Shown here: positions 32,866 through 44,599 of the stretch, in pieces
How positions within the stretch are numbered: position 1 is the stretch's first letter
How the letters are laid out: every line of letters begins with the position of its first letter
Origin: Parelaphostrongylus tenuis
Taxonomy: Eukaryota; Nematoda; Chromadorea; Rhabditida; Metastrongylidae
Direction: 5' to 3'
DNA length: 64,000 nucleotides
Assembly (NCBI GenBank): GCA_019055375.1
Contig: JAHQIW010003919.1
Coordinates: forward strand, 47,274 to 111,273
The notes under the pieces: model-generated
What the model was told of the DNA's origin: nothing
Database searches by the model: none
Seen by the model: the letters and a program-made list of their open reading frames with translations, nothing else
Position numbers and translations under genes: made by a program

Positions 32866-35160
32866 TGTCTATGACGTACTGCTCCTGAGCGCTCACAGAA
32901 TGTACTGCTCCAACAAAGAACAAATCGAATTCAACGAGTTGAAGGAGGCGATATATGTCAATTATCTAGGGAAAGATTCTCATTCAACGACAACTAGCAG
33001 GGTCCTCAAAAAGGTTCCCGCGAAGCCTGTCGTCGATGTAAGCGCTATGAAACGGTATTGGCTGAAAAAAGCTCTTATGCTCAAAATTGTGCTAAAAAAC
33101 ATATACCAGGAGTGTTCAATGCGTATCGCATTTCTGCTCAGAGTGTCCAAAGATTTCGCCAAACTCTATGGTCCCAGCGTTTTTACGTAGCTGCAGTTTA
33201 TAATCAAGAACCATATTTTATAAGTATTCATCGTACTTGTATTGTAATGATTGCACGTATCGTGTTATTTGAATTCTACTATTGTTTTGCTTTATGTCAT
33301 GTTATATGTGCATATAATGTATTGTCATAAGTTACAGATTATTGAAACCTATTGGTATAAATTAAAAAGTGTTGAATAAGGGGTGATCAGTGGATTACAT
33401 AGATTGATAGCTTGTGTTGCTGCATCACCATATGAGATATAATGTGATTTGGTGTGCCAGTGACTCGAGCATATTGTAGTGAAAACCAAAAGAACAGATG
33501 TGATTGGAGGGAACGGGCGAGAGGTGGCGAAAAACACGTCCCCTGGATCCACGCAAGTCAACCTGCTATATTTTCCACCTATCGAAGTAGCAAAGCTAAC
33601 GTTGGATCTGTTTAGAGGGATAAATACTAGTTTGGCACATTGAAAAGTTTTCCTCCATTTCAGAAAGACAGCAATATCATCTGCACCCTAAGCAACGAAC
33701 CACTGTGAAGATGTGATTTAGCTGGTTGTAAAACATGCCCACAGAGTAAACTAGTTTTTTCTTCTTACAATGAATCCATGGCTTCAGAGGACTAGTTGGA
33801 CTACCAGGAAAATGAGAGACCAGCAGGTATCTTACTTGAGCAAAACTGAAGACCCCTATAGACAGATATCTCAAAAAATGTGAAACGACTAGGTTTACGT
33901 TAGTAAAATCTGCACACTATCAAATCACATCGTCACCGAATAAGCTAAATTATGCATAAGCAGAATTCTTCACAGCTTCTGGAGTGAGTCAGCTCAGAAC
34001 CACGTAATGTAGACAAAATCATAACATCTCTTCTGAGACAGCTATTTTGTGAAAAGGCTGCTACCGCCATCAAGAGATAAAAACAATCGCGGTTTCTATT
34101 CTACAACTATCATGTATATTTCGTGAGATCAAACAAGACATTTCACGCAAAACGAAAACGTTGAAGAAAAGAAGAATCAGGGAGAGATAGAAAATGTTGG
34201 TTGCGTTTTTAAATGAAACATAAGCTTTTCGCTACAGTTTACGTCTTCGAATGATCTTTGTGAATCACCCCAATGTATGACCATAGAGATTATTTAGTCG
34301 AAAAGTTCTAACGACTCGCCGTGACGCCTTAACTCTCGAAAGCTTAAAAAAGAAAGTTGGGCCTATTCACTCGGAACTAGCTCTCTGTGCTTATTCAATA
34401 CTAATGAACATAGATAGCGCATGGAAGGAAACTTGTAGGAAGGACTGTGAGAATGGACTTTGTCGGAGATGTCAAAAGTACTAACTTCTTCTATCCTAAC
34501 TAGGCCTATGTTACAATAAAAGGGTTAAACTTGTTCGCTTTCTTTAACGGCTATGAAACTTACTTATCACTGCAATTTTTTTTTGGAGAGGATTTATACG
34601 GTGAACAGTCATAAATGCCGCGTGATCAAGTGCACGGCTGTCCACATCTGAAAACTGATACAAACTAGTAGTGTTGTGTGGTGTTCAAAATCGAATATGG
34701 TAAATTCATCGTAACACAAGCTCAAATAATCGATACGGATTGCGATCGCCACAATGATGGTTGCTCAAAAGATTTCAGTGCAATGTGGAGCCAGCAGCTT
34801 ATATGTTTGTCTCAACTACAACAACTGTAATCCCATAGAAGTATTCCCAGATAGTTATTTGCTGACGAAATATGTAATATTTGAGAAACTCATCCATCAG
34901 TTGCTGAAGATATGAACATTATAAGGGTCGTACGTAGCTTGGTTATTATTCAACAGGTGTTATTGAGGACCCACTTTTTCATGATTTTTCTCCAACTGGT
35001 CTAGCCCTTCTCCTATACTCTTAGCGCTAATTTAAGAGGTCATCTAAAACAGACGTTATGGCGGATGCCCTTTAAGAAAGTTCTGATTAATATAGTGAAT
35101 AGTAGCTGTTGTTTGAAATGAGAAATGTATAAGAAAATACCTAAAAAAAAACAGCGAAAT
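32866..35160. other. no confirmed gene
   Basis: Two overlapping plus frames at 32900-33330 have mildly non-random composition (KRYWLKKALMLKIVLKN in one, SAQSVQRFRQTLW in the other), but no family I recognise. The rest (33.4-35.1 kb) is AT-rich, with frames under 75 codons and no repeat matched elsewhere. Confidence 0.35.
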
Positions 35161-35162
35161 AC

Positions 35163-37245
35163 ACGCTAAGAAACTTCAAGAATAGGAGAACCAATGTGCG
35201 CACATGGCGAGCTATAGTAACGCGCATTCTATTCGATAGCTTGTATAATACACACTATACATAACAGGACCCTCCTCTGGAAAGCATATTTAACAAGCTA
35301 TATTACTTGCATATTAGGTGGCAACAAATTTTAAGCCGATCTCGCTCGCTGGACAGAAACTTTTCATAAGAGTGTTAGTAATCATCAGAAATCTGGTATC
35401 GCTGGCTGCATTTCTACCTTGCCGCTTTTCAAGACACGTTTTTATAACACTGTAATATCTAGAAAAATATTTTTTTTATTCACCTTTCGCCTTTATTTTT
35501 ATCACGCCTGTGAAGCGCTGCAAACAAGAAAAGCAAATTAGCTTGTAGAGATTTTTACGCGCTGTCACAACCTTCATCCTTATCTAAGTTTCAATCGAAG
35601 TGGTGGAAAATTCTCTAACGGAATAACAACATTTCCAATGCAGTTGGTCGTTCCGCTACTGCCTCCGCTCAGTGAGTTGGCTGGTAAACAAAGTCGCCCA
35701 AATAGACAGCCTTATTAACACATTGGGCACGACAGTCTTCCCTCACCCTCTAGCGCAACGCTTTCTTGTTTTTGAAATCAGCGTGCTACGTAATCCAGTG
35801 CGGGGAAATGTCAGCCTCATACACTGTAGAAAATATTTTTTCGACATCTTAATCAGCGTGGAACAGATGCGAAAAAGTTAGATATGCGTTGTTACTCATT
35901 AGATCTGCGCTTTCGTGTTCACAGTGGTGTTAAAACCTGATGTTTTTGCCCACTAAGCAGTTCAGTCTTACATTAGCTACGTTTTTCAGAGACTGCAAGT
36001 ATTTCTAAGACGCACGTAAAAAATTTGGCAGCGAACATCAATCATCGAGGCATAATGTGGAGATTCAGTCTAGCATAGTTTTGGGTCATTGTTTAATAAA
36101 CATGTCTTGGTGGTCGGTTTGACAAACATATTCTTGTCGTCACTTTTTTGTGCCTCATCTGGCACATTTTGATCTCTTCATGGTTTTTTTGCCCTATTTT
36201 TGCCTCCCTCAGTGAAACTGAGGTGTGGCATCCTCTAAAGCTGAGTCCTCTTTTGTTCTCTAGCGCTGCGTAAGTGACAAATCTATTTCGTTTTATTCGG
36301 TGCTCTTCTAGGATTCTCTTGAATCACTTCAGCTTTCTTCTTCTTGATGCGAACGTGATATAGCATTCGGTGACTTTGACTGAAGTCTGTTTTTAGTACA
36401 TCTCAGCGTCAACCACTAGGCCAATATTTGTTCTAGTCTCATTCGACTCATCTTTGGCCTCATTGTGGTTATTCTTCTGTTTTGTTTCGCATGAGGGCAA
36501 AAGTTTTCTTCGTTTTTCCGTCTATTTCGCTTTTGTTCAATCCCAGTTTCCTACAGCGCCGACTTTTTGATGCCATGCCTTCTTCGAGGTGCTCTTGACT
36601 TGGCTCTTAATAACCGCTGAGATCGTCTGTCGCCTAGATTTTGGGAGAGGATCTTCGTCGTCTCACGGACTTCTTTCGGCATTGCGGCGTGGGTGCAAGT
36701 ATCGCCGATTCTTCTTGCACCACGGTCAGAGATGGAGCCCTAGCAGAACACTAGCAACATTGACGTCGCTTCAGGATGGACACAGACTCGCTTTCACTGC
36801 GATCGGGCTGAAGGCTTCAATTTCCTCTTCGTCCAAGTGTCTCTGAAGGCATGTGAGTAAAAAATTTTGGGTTTTTTTTTCAGATTTGAATTCTACAAGA
36901 GTAACAACTATAGAACTAAAAATTTAGACTCATTTTAAAGAAATAAAAGGTATGACAATACCGATTGGGATGGCAGATCATTCATAACTAGCAAAATCTG
37001 ATTTCTACAATTCAACTTTATCCTATTGTTTAGCAGAACAATTGCCAACCCACGTTGCATTCTACTGATGAGCCGTGAAGATGAAAAAGAGCTGACCACG
37101 GAATTCAGCGATCTGAAGCGCTAAGTAATTCCCGCAATCATGCAAGCTATGCAGCTCGCGAAATTTGCTAGCTGTAGTTTTTAGTTGATGATCGTTAGGA
37201 GCAACTATACTTAGACAGCGCATCAGGTGGTCTTTGACTTTTGCT
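35163..37245 (+). repeat. repeat R4, copy A
   Basis: About 2.1 kb recurring at 54922-56690 in the same orientation with high identity. Landmarks are 'cactatacataacaggaccc', 'gcacgacagtcttccctcac' and 'gggatggcagatcattcata'. Copy A holds about 440 bp (36262-36705) that copy B lacks. Near its start the dispersed module of 3.1 kb is present inverted (about 35335-35400). A plus frame at 36589-36846 lies across the extra segment and is not a convincing gene. Confidence 0.85.
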
Positions 37246-37257
37246 TCTCGTGTTCCG

Positions 37258-37911
37258 TTACTCTGTGTTCGGTAAGTTTTTCACTGGACATAGAGCGTAA
37301 AGCGTTCGTCGTTGCGGACTCTTAGTGTGCGGACTGAAGCACCCACAGAGATTAGCAAAAGACGAGAAAGAGTAACTGCTGGCTGACGAGATCGCAAGAT
37401 CGAAACACGTGTATCGGGCTCTATAAGTCAGCCCTCCTTGACAGACCACTGACATGCGTGGCTCAAAAATGATTACCAAGCATATTGAAATTTGAGCTGT
37501 GGTCTTAAGAGAACATTCGAAACGAAAAACAAGTAACAATTTGATCAATAAAGAGGACGGACGATAGGTGACAATTGCACGAGCAACAGTGTTCCGTCGA
37601 GTAAAACTGCGTGATCTACGATCGATCGATTGATTATAGGCGAGGTGAATGAAGAAAAACATGCATGTAAACGCGATTAATGAAAAGAGATGTGAAGAAA
37701 GAGTGCCGCCTGAAGAACACAAACACTCACAGGCAACAGGGCACGCTATAAGTCGCGAACGCCCGCTCTGGACGAGCGGCGAATTTGAAATGGCGCAGCG
37801 GCTGTGTGCGGACGGGCGCGCCAGGCCAGAACTGCTGGCACAGCGCGTAATTTGAAAGTTGACACGTTGCCAACACCGATGCAAGAGAGGACATAATCTC
37901 TGGAATAACAA
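37258..37911 (-). other. long unassigned open frame (217 codons)
   Basis: A 217-codon minus frame just outside repeat R4, with locally higher GC at 37640-37860. It has one hydrophobic stretch (LFSLIAFTCMFFFIHLA, about residues 78-94) and many Ser/Arg/Cys residues. No homologous domain is recognised, there is no splice or promoter context, and its composition is like a reverse reading of non-coding DNA. I leave it uncalled. Confidence 0.2.
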
Positions 37912-38117
37912 GCACTGTTAGTTTGAACGAGACTGTGATCGAGTCCTTGATGAATTCCACAGTCTCCCCTATCTCAGTATGTGTGATAGTTCAGTAATTG
38001 ATCGAAAGTAGATCAAAATTGGGGCTGGAGATGTGGCCGAACGAGGTGTACTGAGCTCGTGATAATTTAAGAGATCATTCGGTCCCTCTGACTAGGAAGG
38101 AACAAATGGAAAATCGA

Positions 38118-38515
38118 TTTCATTCGCTGGAGAGGAACTTTTCATAGGAGAGTTAGTAAGCGGCTTTTCAAGACACCTTTTTATGTCTTTGTAGCATCCA
38201 GGTAAAAATTGTGCTTTATACCCACTGTGAGCCTTCATTTCTACACTCGTATAATTCGCTGGGAATCGAAAAGCATATTGATGTGTAGAGAAATTTCCGT
38301 GGTATCTTAGTCAATCACTTTGTCTGTAGTTTCTTTCGAATCGGATGAAAAATTTCCTATTGAATATCAATATATGGGTCGTCCCGCGTCGCCCCGTTTC
38401 TGCCACGCTCCCTGCCACGGCCCTCGCCTTGTCGAATATCCGGTGAACAACGCTGCCAAATATGTAAAACTCGATCATATCTTCCCTATTAAACCGCTTT
38501 TCTAGAAAAAAGCAC
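38118..38515 (-). repeat. dispersed modules, inverted copies
   Basis: About 38118-38158 is the inverted form of the 3.1-kb module ('cgctggagaggaactttt'). About 38325-38515 is the inverted form of the 2740-2935 module (its reverse complement carries 'gatcgagttttacatattt'). Confidence 0.6.
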
Positions 38516-38519
38516 ATCG

Positions 38520-39150
38520 CTAGAATCAGGTAGCATCACTCTTTCTAGTGATTACTACTGATATCTGTGTCCTTTTGAAGACCTCTGAATGATCATGATG
38601 TACCATTCGATATCATACGGAAAGTCAGATGAGTTTGATGTACCTGATATGAATGGGATCAGCGGGTCAACGGTGCTTGACATAATTTCAAGTGAAATGG
38701 TGGGTTCGATAGCACGTTGTATGATACGGTTGGGCCAGATGACAAATTTATTTTGTCGACTTACCGGCATTTTAATGGTAAACTTATTTAGTCATCTTGT
38801 AGACATTGTGAAATTATAGTTGACGTCAACGCTATCACAAACTGTGCCTGGGGAGCTAGTACATCAGTGAAGCAGGTGGCCACCGATATGATTTTGTGCT
38901 CCATCTGTTCTTAACGATTCCCATTCCTTACTGTCGTAACTTTATAGTAGATATTCTGAGAGTAATCTCAAAATTCACTTTTATTGTCTTTCCAAATGCT
39001 CAAATTTCATCAGCGAAATTAATCATGTAGATCTGGAGGATTGGTTTGGCTGAGCGAGATCGGATGGAACATCCTGCTCATTTGATAAGGAAACCTTAAT
39101 TTTTCTGATCAAAAGGAGAGTTCTTATAATACACAAATTAATGACGAGTG
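38520..39150. other. no recognisable gene
   Basis: Open frames of 71-76 codons lie on both strands at 38555-38819 over the same bases. Neither matches a family I know. Nothing else is seen. Confidence 0.35.
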
Positions 39151-39154
39151 CTGC

Positions 39155-39225
39155 GCAAAAACTTTTGCGTCAGCCAGAATTCGAACCCCGATCTCACTCT
39201 TTCCGGTATCAGCGAAATGCGTCAG
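39155..39225 (-). repeat. tRNA-derived SINE head, inverted
   Basis: The reverse complement reads an A-box-like region, then 'ccggaaagagtgagatc' and the B-box-like 'gggttcgaattctgg'. It lies head to head against the plus-strand copy that follows. Confidence 0.65.
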
Positions 39226-39375
39226 TGGTGCATCGGTTAGCACACCCTCCCGGAAAGAGTGAGATCTGGGTTCGAATCCCGGCTGGCAAATGTTTTTGCA
39301 CAGGACACTGTATTAATGGGTATATTACAAGAACACACCACCTCGAGTGGCTTTCAAATAAATGAAACCCAATTG
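39219..39375 (+). repeat. tRNA-derived SINE, copy 1
   Basis: The tRNA-like head (39219-39290) has an A box (tggtgcatcggttagca) and a perfect B box (ggttcgaatcc), with a T-arm that folds. The anticodon stem has a mismatch, position 33 is C instead of U, and the acceptor ends do not fully pair, so it is not a functional tRNA. It is followed by an unrelated tail ('cacaccacctcgagtggctt'), the head-plus-tail layout of a SINE. Confidence 0.7.
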
Positions 39376-39499
39376 ATTATTGATACCCAATATCTGTCAA
39401 CAAAAGTGGGTTCTATGACGATAGCGGCTGCTCCGCCAGACCAGGTTAGCTGTTGATAGATAACGCATTCTAACGTTGAACGAGTGCTGCGCAAAATGA

Positions 39500-39660
39500 G
39501 CGTCGGTGGTGTAACGGCTGGCATACTCTCCCGGAAATAGTGAGATCTGAGTTCGAATCCCGGCTGACAAAGTTTTTGAGCAGCACTCTACATTATTGGG
39601 TTTATTGGTTCTTATGAACATACCACCTCGAGAGGCTGTCAAATGAATAAAATCTAAAGA
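39500..39660 (+). repeat. tRNA-derived SINE, copy 2
   Basis: Same head ('gttcgaatcccggctg' B box, 'ctcccggaaatagtgagat') and same tail ('cataccacctcgagaggct') as copy 1, about 280 bp downstream. Both are preceded by 'acgagtgctgcgcaaaa' (also at 39142). Confidence 0.7.
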
Positions 39661-39989
39661 GGAGTTCTTGTAAAAACCCACTTAGTTCTATCCAATGGGA
39701 GCTAAAATGCCGTACTGAAAAAGGTTTTGATCTAGTAATTAATAAGTAGAAAAGCGGCTGCAACGTGATTTCGTAAGATCATGGTTCTGCTGCCCGCCTC
39801 ACCAACTACGAAAGCACTGAAATAGGGCATAAGTAGCTCGAAAAATGTAGTGTGAACTAAACAGGTTGATTTGAGCACTGCATGTTCCACTCATCTACAG
39901 AACCGTGAAACAAAGCGCGTGGTATAGCACAAAGTATTTCAGTGACCCGCAGAGAAAGATTTTGAGGAAGTGTCGTCATTTGTTTCCTC

Positions 39990-40412
39990 GTTATGCCGAG
40001 TGCGCATTTGAAAGGTTGAAGCTAAGAGTATCGTATATCTCGCAAATGAGAGGGGCATCCGAAGTTCTGACCTGCTTTAAAGATTGAAGATCAAAGACGC
40101 CGTCCTACACTCCAAGACATCAAAAATAAGGTGGGCCGGACACGTGATACTCTTCAACGAAAATCGATGGACGAGAGTAGTCACCGATTGGATTCCTCGA
40201 TATATCAAGAGCTCTACAAGAAGATCACCGACCCGTCCCGATGGTCCGTTTCTTCACAAGAGCACCAAAGAAAGATATGATGCTCAGCGAATCCCTTGAG
40301 ATAGGAGGACATACTGGGCTACTCTTGCACGCCATAGAGAAAAATGGACGTGTTGGTGGTGTCCGTTCGAGTCACTCGACGATCAAAGGGGTGGCAGGTG
40401 ATACAGGTGATT
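39990..40412 (+). mobile_element. RTE non-LTR retrotransposon, 3' relic
   Basis: Plus-strand relic equal to the last ~400 bp of the RTE at 60.6-60.98 kb. Landmarks are 'gtgggccggacacgtgat', 'accgattggattcctcg' and the end 'ggtgatacaggtgat'. Frames are broken. Confidence 0.8.
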
Positions 40413-40794
40413 TCAAGATTTTGATAAAAGAAAGTCTTATAGTAATCAAGTCAATTTTAGCCGCTTTTTAAAGCAGTGGTTTGATGACATATGCGCATAT
40501 ACAATAATGTCAAGTGATGGCAAAAGATTGAGCCTTGCGGGGAAGGGGCACTTGAACCCGCACTTCACATAAAGCAGAGGTGCGTGAAAAAAAAACAAAG
40601 ACAAGCGCAAATACAAAACGTAACTGAAGCATCAAAGGTCGATGACGTAGAACAAAGCTATCGAATTAACGCTACTTACAACTCGGAAAGGCCAGCCAGG
40701 GGACGAACAGATTTCGCTTTTACATGGATTTGTCGAACTGTTGTTGATTCATAAAATGTTATATTATTGATATCCGATTGGGGAATACATCATT

Positions 40795-42165
40795 ACTGTT
40801 AGAAGTCTAACATTGTTTATCTCCTTTTGGGTTGAGCAGACGACAAAGCAGTCATCTATGTATCTACATTAGAGTAACGGCCGGGGATCGATTACTGGGC
40901 TCTCCAGTTTAGACATAAAGGCTATAGCAAGTGTTGGCGCTAGTCGTTGTCCCATCTGATTTGGGCAAAGTAGTTCCCAGACCATCTATAGATTGAACAG
41001 TTTGGGCACTTTTTTGAAAAAGCCATAACCTGCTGGAAGAAGGCATACATGTTTGTGGCCCTTTCGTGCTCTGTTAAAAGCTCGTATATGGCTTGCATTG
41101 CGGACTCATTTGACACGTTTGTATAAATTGCGATTACGTCGAAAGGTTTCATCACGTACGCGTTTTTGAGGGACGCGTTACGTGAATGGTCTAAGAACAT
41201 TTGGGTTTTGGTGAGATGGGCTGGAATGTGCTTTAGTAATTGAACTAGAATTAGGCTCAAGAACCACGTTATCCTATCCGATGGCCCGCCTACGCAGCTG
41301 ATGATGGGTCTAACCTTGAAATTCGATGGATCACCACACAAAAGATCATCAGTGCATATCCACTTATGAGTTTCAATAAGTATAAGACAGGACATGATGG
41401 CGGACTGAGTTTAGTTGAGAGATAACGGAAGGCTTTAAACCAGCCGAATTTGCTATTTTTACCCATTCTTGGTTCAATTGTCGATACTGTTTTTAAAATT
41501 CCTTAGCAGATGATGGGTTATAAAGTGTGGTTTCTTAAAGATGGTTGTTCGCTATCGCAATATCTAATTGATTGGGAATTACTACAAAGTCTCCTACCTT
41601 GTCACTAACTGATATCCTCATTGATTTGGAATGTGTTAGCTCCCGTATCTGTGGCATGCCGCTTTTCTGAGCTGATGTTAGGTTGGAATTGAACATTTTC
41701 CCGTGGTAGTAGTTGAGGATTCTGAGAGTTTCGTTCGAAAATATGCGAAAATTGGTATCTACCTTGTTATTGGGGTCTTGCTGCCTAAAGAACGCTTGAG
41801 GAAAAGGTGGTGTTGGTATTGCTCTCACGTTTTGTTGTTTGTGTATGTTAAATGATTCTAGTCTGGCTTTATAGCGGAGTCGGTCTTGAAGTTCTGCGAA
41901 ATTGAGCGATGCTGCACAGGTTTCCTTAGAAATGGGTTGCGCTGGTGAGAAACTTGAGCCCATTTCCAAGGCGAACGCGAATTATAGGAGAGAGTCATGC
42001 CTCCTAACACGGTGACCTTTGGTTGATGTAGCACATTACTGATGTTAGATTGACTCTCAGGGCTTTCGTTTACGGTTTTGTGATGTTTTGTTGATGAAGC
42101 TGGTCTACACGATTTGTTCAAAAGATTGAAAAATCTTTTGAAACAATATATAAGAACCATGTTTA
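40795..42165 (-). mobile_element. Penelope-like element, family B, minus copy
   Basis: The N-terminal region (42160-41858, KVTVLGGMTLS), then 41969-41535 (SVSDKVGDFVVIPNQLD), then RT in 41395-40940 (PIISCVGGPSDRITWFL, AIYTNVSNESAMQAIYELL). The QRLAP and catalytic YIDD region lies in another frame at about 40850-40940. It ends near 40795, so the GIY-YIG domain is missing. It is distinct from family A but homologous throughout. Confidence 0.85.
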
Positions 42166-42226
42166 GGTCTTTTAATTAATCATTGGAGACCTGCCACTGG
42201 TACAATGATTAATTGAAAGACCTTAA
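42166..42226. other. hairpin at the 5' edge of PLE-B
   Basis: The arm 'aggtcttttaattaatcatt' (about 42164-42184) is complementary to 'caatgattaattgaaagacct' (about 42203-42223), with a loop of about 20 bases. It stands exactly where PLE homology begins, so it may be part of the element's end or an insertion-site structure. Confidence 0.55.
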
Positions 42227-42754
42227 AACATCTAAGCGGTGAGTGTTTCTGAAATGAAGCTTTTCTTATACGACCCAAAACTTTATTTCTCACGTTTTTT
42301 GCTGAGGTTACGGAGGCCTTTGATTTAATAATTTGCGAATCAATTTGACCTCTCCAGGTCCAGGATTAGACCTTCGTGTAATCATCGCTGCTCGAGGATT
42401 TCATCTTCTATCGCAAGCGTCGTGGAAAATGGTCGAGCAGATCTCTTTGTAACATCAGGTATAGCTAAAATGGAACATTTCGTATGCGTTTGTTACGTGA
42501 TTGCCGAAGAGTGCTGAGAAAGAGAGAAGGAGAAAGATTAATCTCGCGCGGAGTCTCATCAACCACCGTCCCCCAAACTAATTCTAATAATCATAGAAAA
42601 CTATCAATCTTCCTTATCTGAGAGCCTATCAGTTTTACTAATTTGAGACCTGGTTATTAGAAAAGTCCGAAGTAAGCACCTATCTAGCATACGATTGAAA
42701 AAGTATGTGAACCGACAAATTAGCTTGATCGGTATTAAGAACAAGGAGTAAAAG
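42227..42754. other. no recognisable gene
   Basis: Spacer between the PLE-B hairpin and the MSP pseudogene. It would be the MSP 5' flank. No promoter element can be named with confidence. Confidence 0.35.
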
Positions 42755-43556
42755 GTCCTCAATTTCTCCCGGCGACATCAACACTCAACCAAACGCGAAG
42801 ATTGTCTGCAAGCACCGTACGACGGCAAGCACACCTGCCACATCAAGATCATCAACGCCTCTGGACGACGCATCGGATGGGCGATCAAGACGACGAACAT
42901 GAAACGTCTTATTGTCGACCCAGCTTGCGGTGTGCTTGATCCTAAGGAGGCAACACTCATGGCTGTATTATGCGATACCTTCGAATATGGACGTGAGGTG
43001 TGTTTTATTTACTGACTTACTGACTTTACGTAATATAATGTCAGTTGGTGTGCAGAACTTTAAACGTCGATGGCAATTTCACGCTTCCCAGAGGCGCGTG
43101 CTAACCTTTGCACTTACCGACACTCGTTATGCAACCACTCTTTTTTGCAACTCTATTGTGATGTTGGCAGAAAAGCTAGATGGCAGAAGAGATCTGATGA
43201 TGCAATGATCAGTACGCGCCCCAGAAAACAGAATGCGAGTTTGGATCCCATCCGACGTTCAAAGTTTGCTTGACACTCAGACTCACGCGCACTAACACTC
43301 ATCATTACTGGGTATGTATTTGTAACTCATACCACTGCTAAAAACGGTTGACAAAAGGGATTTCATTTAAACATTGATTATGATTACTGATTCACTTATG
43401 TTGTGATACCTTCCGCCTTAGGACACCAACAATGATTGTATGACCGTGGAATGGTGCAACACTCCCGAAGGAGCCGCAAAGCAGTTCAGGCGCAAATGGT
43501 TCGCGGGAGATGGTATGGTCCGCGGAAAGAATCTTCCTATCGAGTACAGCACATGA
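42755..43556 (+). pseudogene. major sperm protein (MSP) pseudogene
   Basis: MSP is the ~126-residue nematode sperm cytoskeletal protein whose filaments drive crawling. Exon 1 runs to 42997 and exon 2 from 43422 to the stop at 43554-43556, separated by a 424-bp intron with GT (42998) and AG (43421). Exon 1 reads [14 protein letters not shown], then shifts frame within 42806-42820 (one base short of the family pattern), then [16 protein letters not shown] and [17 protein letters not shown]. Exon 2 reads [36 protein letters not shown] and is open. The expected start ATG is also absent. Losing both start and frame makes this a pseudogene, although most codons are well kept. Confidence 0.9.
43197..43345 (+). 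repeat. decayed SINE-like sequence in the MSP intron
   Basis: The tail region ('cattactgggtatgt', then 'aactcataccac') resembles the SINE tails at 39.34 and 39.60 kb. The preceding 'gagtttggatcccatc' sits where the B box would be. Similarity is weak, and this could be chance. Confidence 0.35.
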
Positions 43557-43839
43557 TTGGTCAACTCCGATATAAAAGTTTAAGTGAAAATACTACCGGT
43601 GAACATGTGTACAGCTCAATTTACTTGAGAAAAGAGAGCAAAGAAAACCATGATTATCAAACGGTCAATTCCAAAATTGAAGTGAAGAGTTCAAATCGAA
43701 GGCTTGTATGGAATGCCAACACAATGGACGGATTCATTGATAGTAAAAGAGTGTAGGGTTACTCATCCAGCAAGCGTGAATTTGGGGATTGGAAAAGTGT
43801 CAAAAATTTTTGGTAAGTAAAAGAAGGCACAAAGTTTCT

Positions 43840-44410
43840 TTGGAATGAGGTATTTTTTGGTTGAAATTCCAAAGGGTTTTAGTCTTTCTGCAAACCGGCT
43901 AATCCCAGCCGATGCTCTACAGTCGTTCGTCCTCCTTGTGATGTATGTGTTCATTCGAGTTGAATCTTCTTCGAACGAGTACCGCCGAAACAAGGCTTAT
44001 TCGGCAGTGCTCCTTCTATGCAGAAAAAAAATGCTAACGATAATGAATACACGCTGTTTTACTTTGTCTTTAGCATGTATTCCATTCTGAAGCAGTCCTT
44101 ATGATTGATCGCTGGTAAATAGCGTTATAATAATTGGAGAACCGACTTCCTTCATCTTCGACACTGCAAATCAGTCGCATAATTGTTGCTAATAAAGAGA
44201 AAGCATGAAGTTGTATAAAAGAGACTTATTCATTCGGGTTAACTTTCGAAAACGTTTTGTTTTGGAGCCAGTTGATCCTAGCAGATTCTCCACAGTAGTT
44301 CGTCCTCGTTGTGGTGTCTGACTTCGATGTCACTCGAGCCGAATGTTCGGAGGAGTAGCATTGCTCAAATGAAAACCCACACGGCAATGCTCTTCCTATC
44401 AGCAGGCGGA
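43840..44410 (+). repeat. diverged direct repeat pair
   Basis: About 43870-44030 and 44260-44400 share the order 'agttcgtcctc(c/g)ttgtg', then 'tcgagt(t/c)gaa', then 'cggcagtgct' or 'cggcaatgct', with many substitutions. It looks like an old tandem duplication. Frames on both strands are not conserved. Confidence 0.5.
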
Positions 44411-44599
44411 CATTATCACCAACAGCTGCGCTGCACGAAAGGAGCACTGCCGAAAGAGTTCTTTCCAGAAAAAGTGGTGCTCCTCGGGAGAAATTTAACT
44501 TGAGCGACAATTAAGACAAACATCACGACTAGGACTAACAACCATGGAGCGTTGGCTCAGACTAATCGACTTTAAAGAAGAAAAACGCAAAACAAAACG

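Noticed and set aside
37258..37911. 217-codon frame as a real gene
   Set aside because: It has no domain, splice context or conservation evidence, and its composition resembles chance reading.
39219..39290. Functional tRNA gene
   Set aside because: The B box is perfect, but the anticodon stem has a mismatch, position 33 is not U, and the acceptor arm pairs over only about five positions. Nearby copies share a non-tRNA tail.
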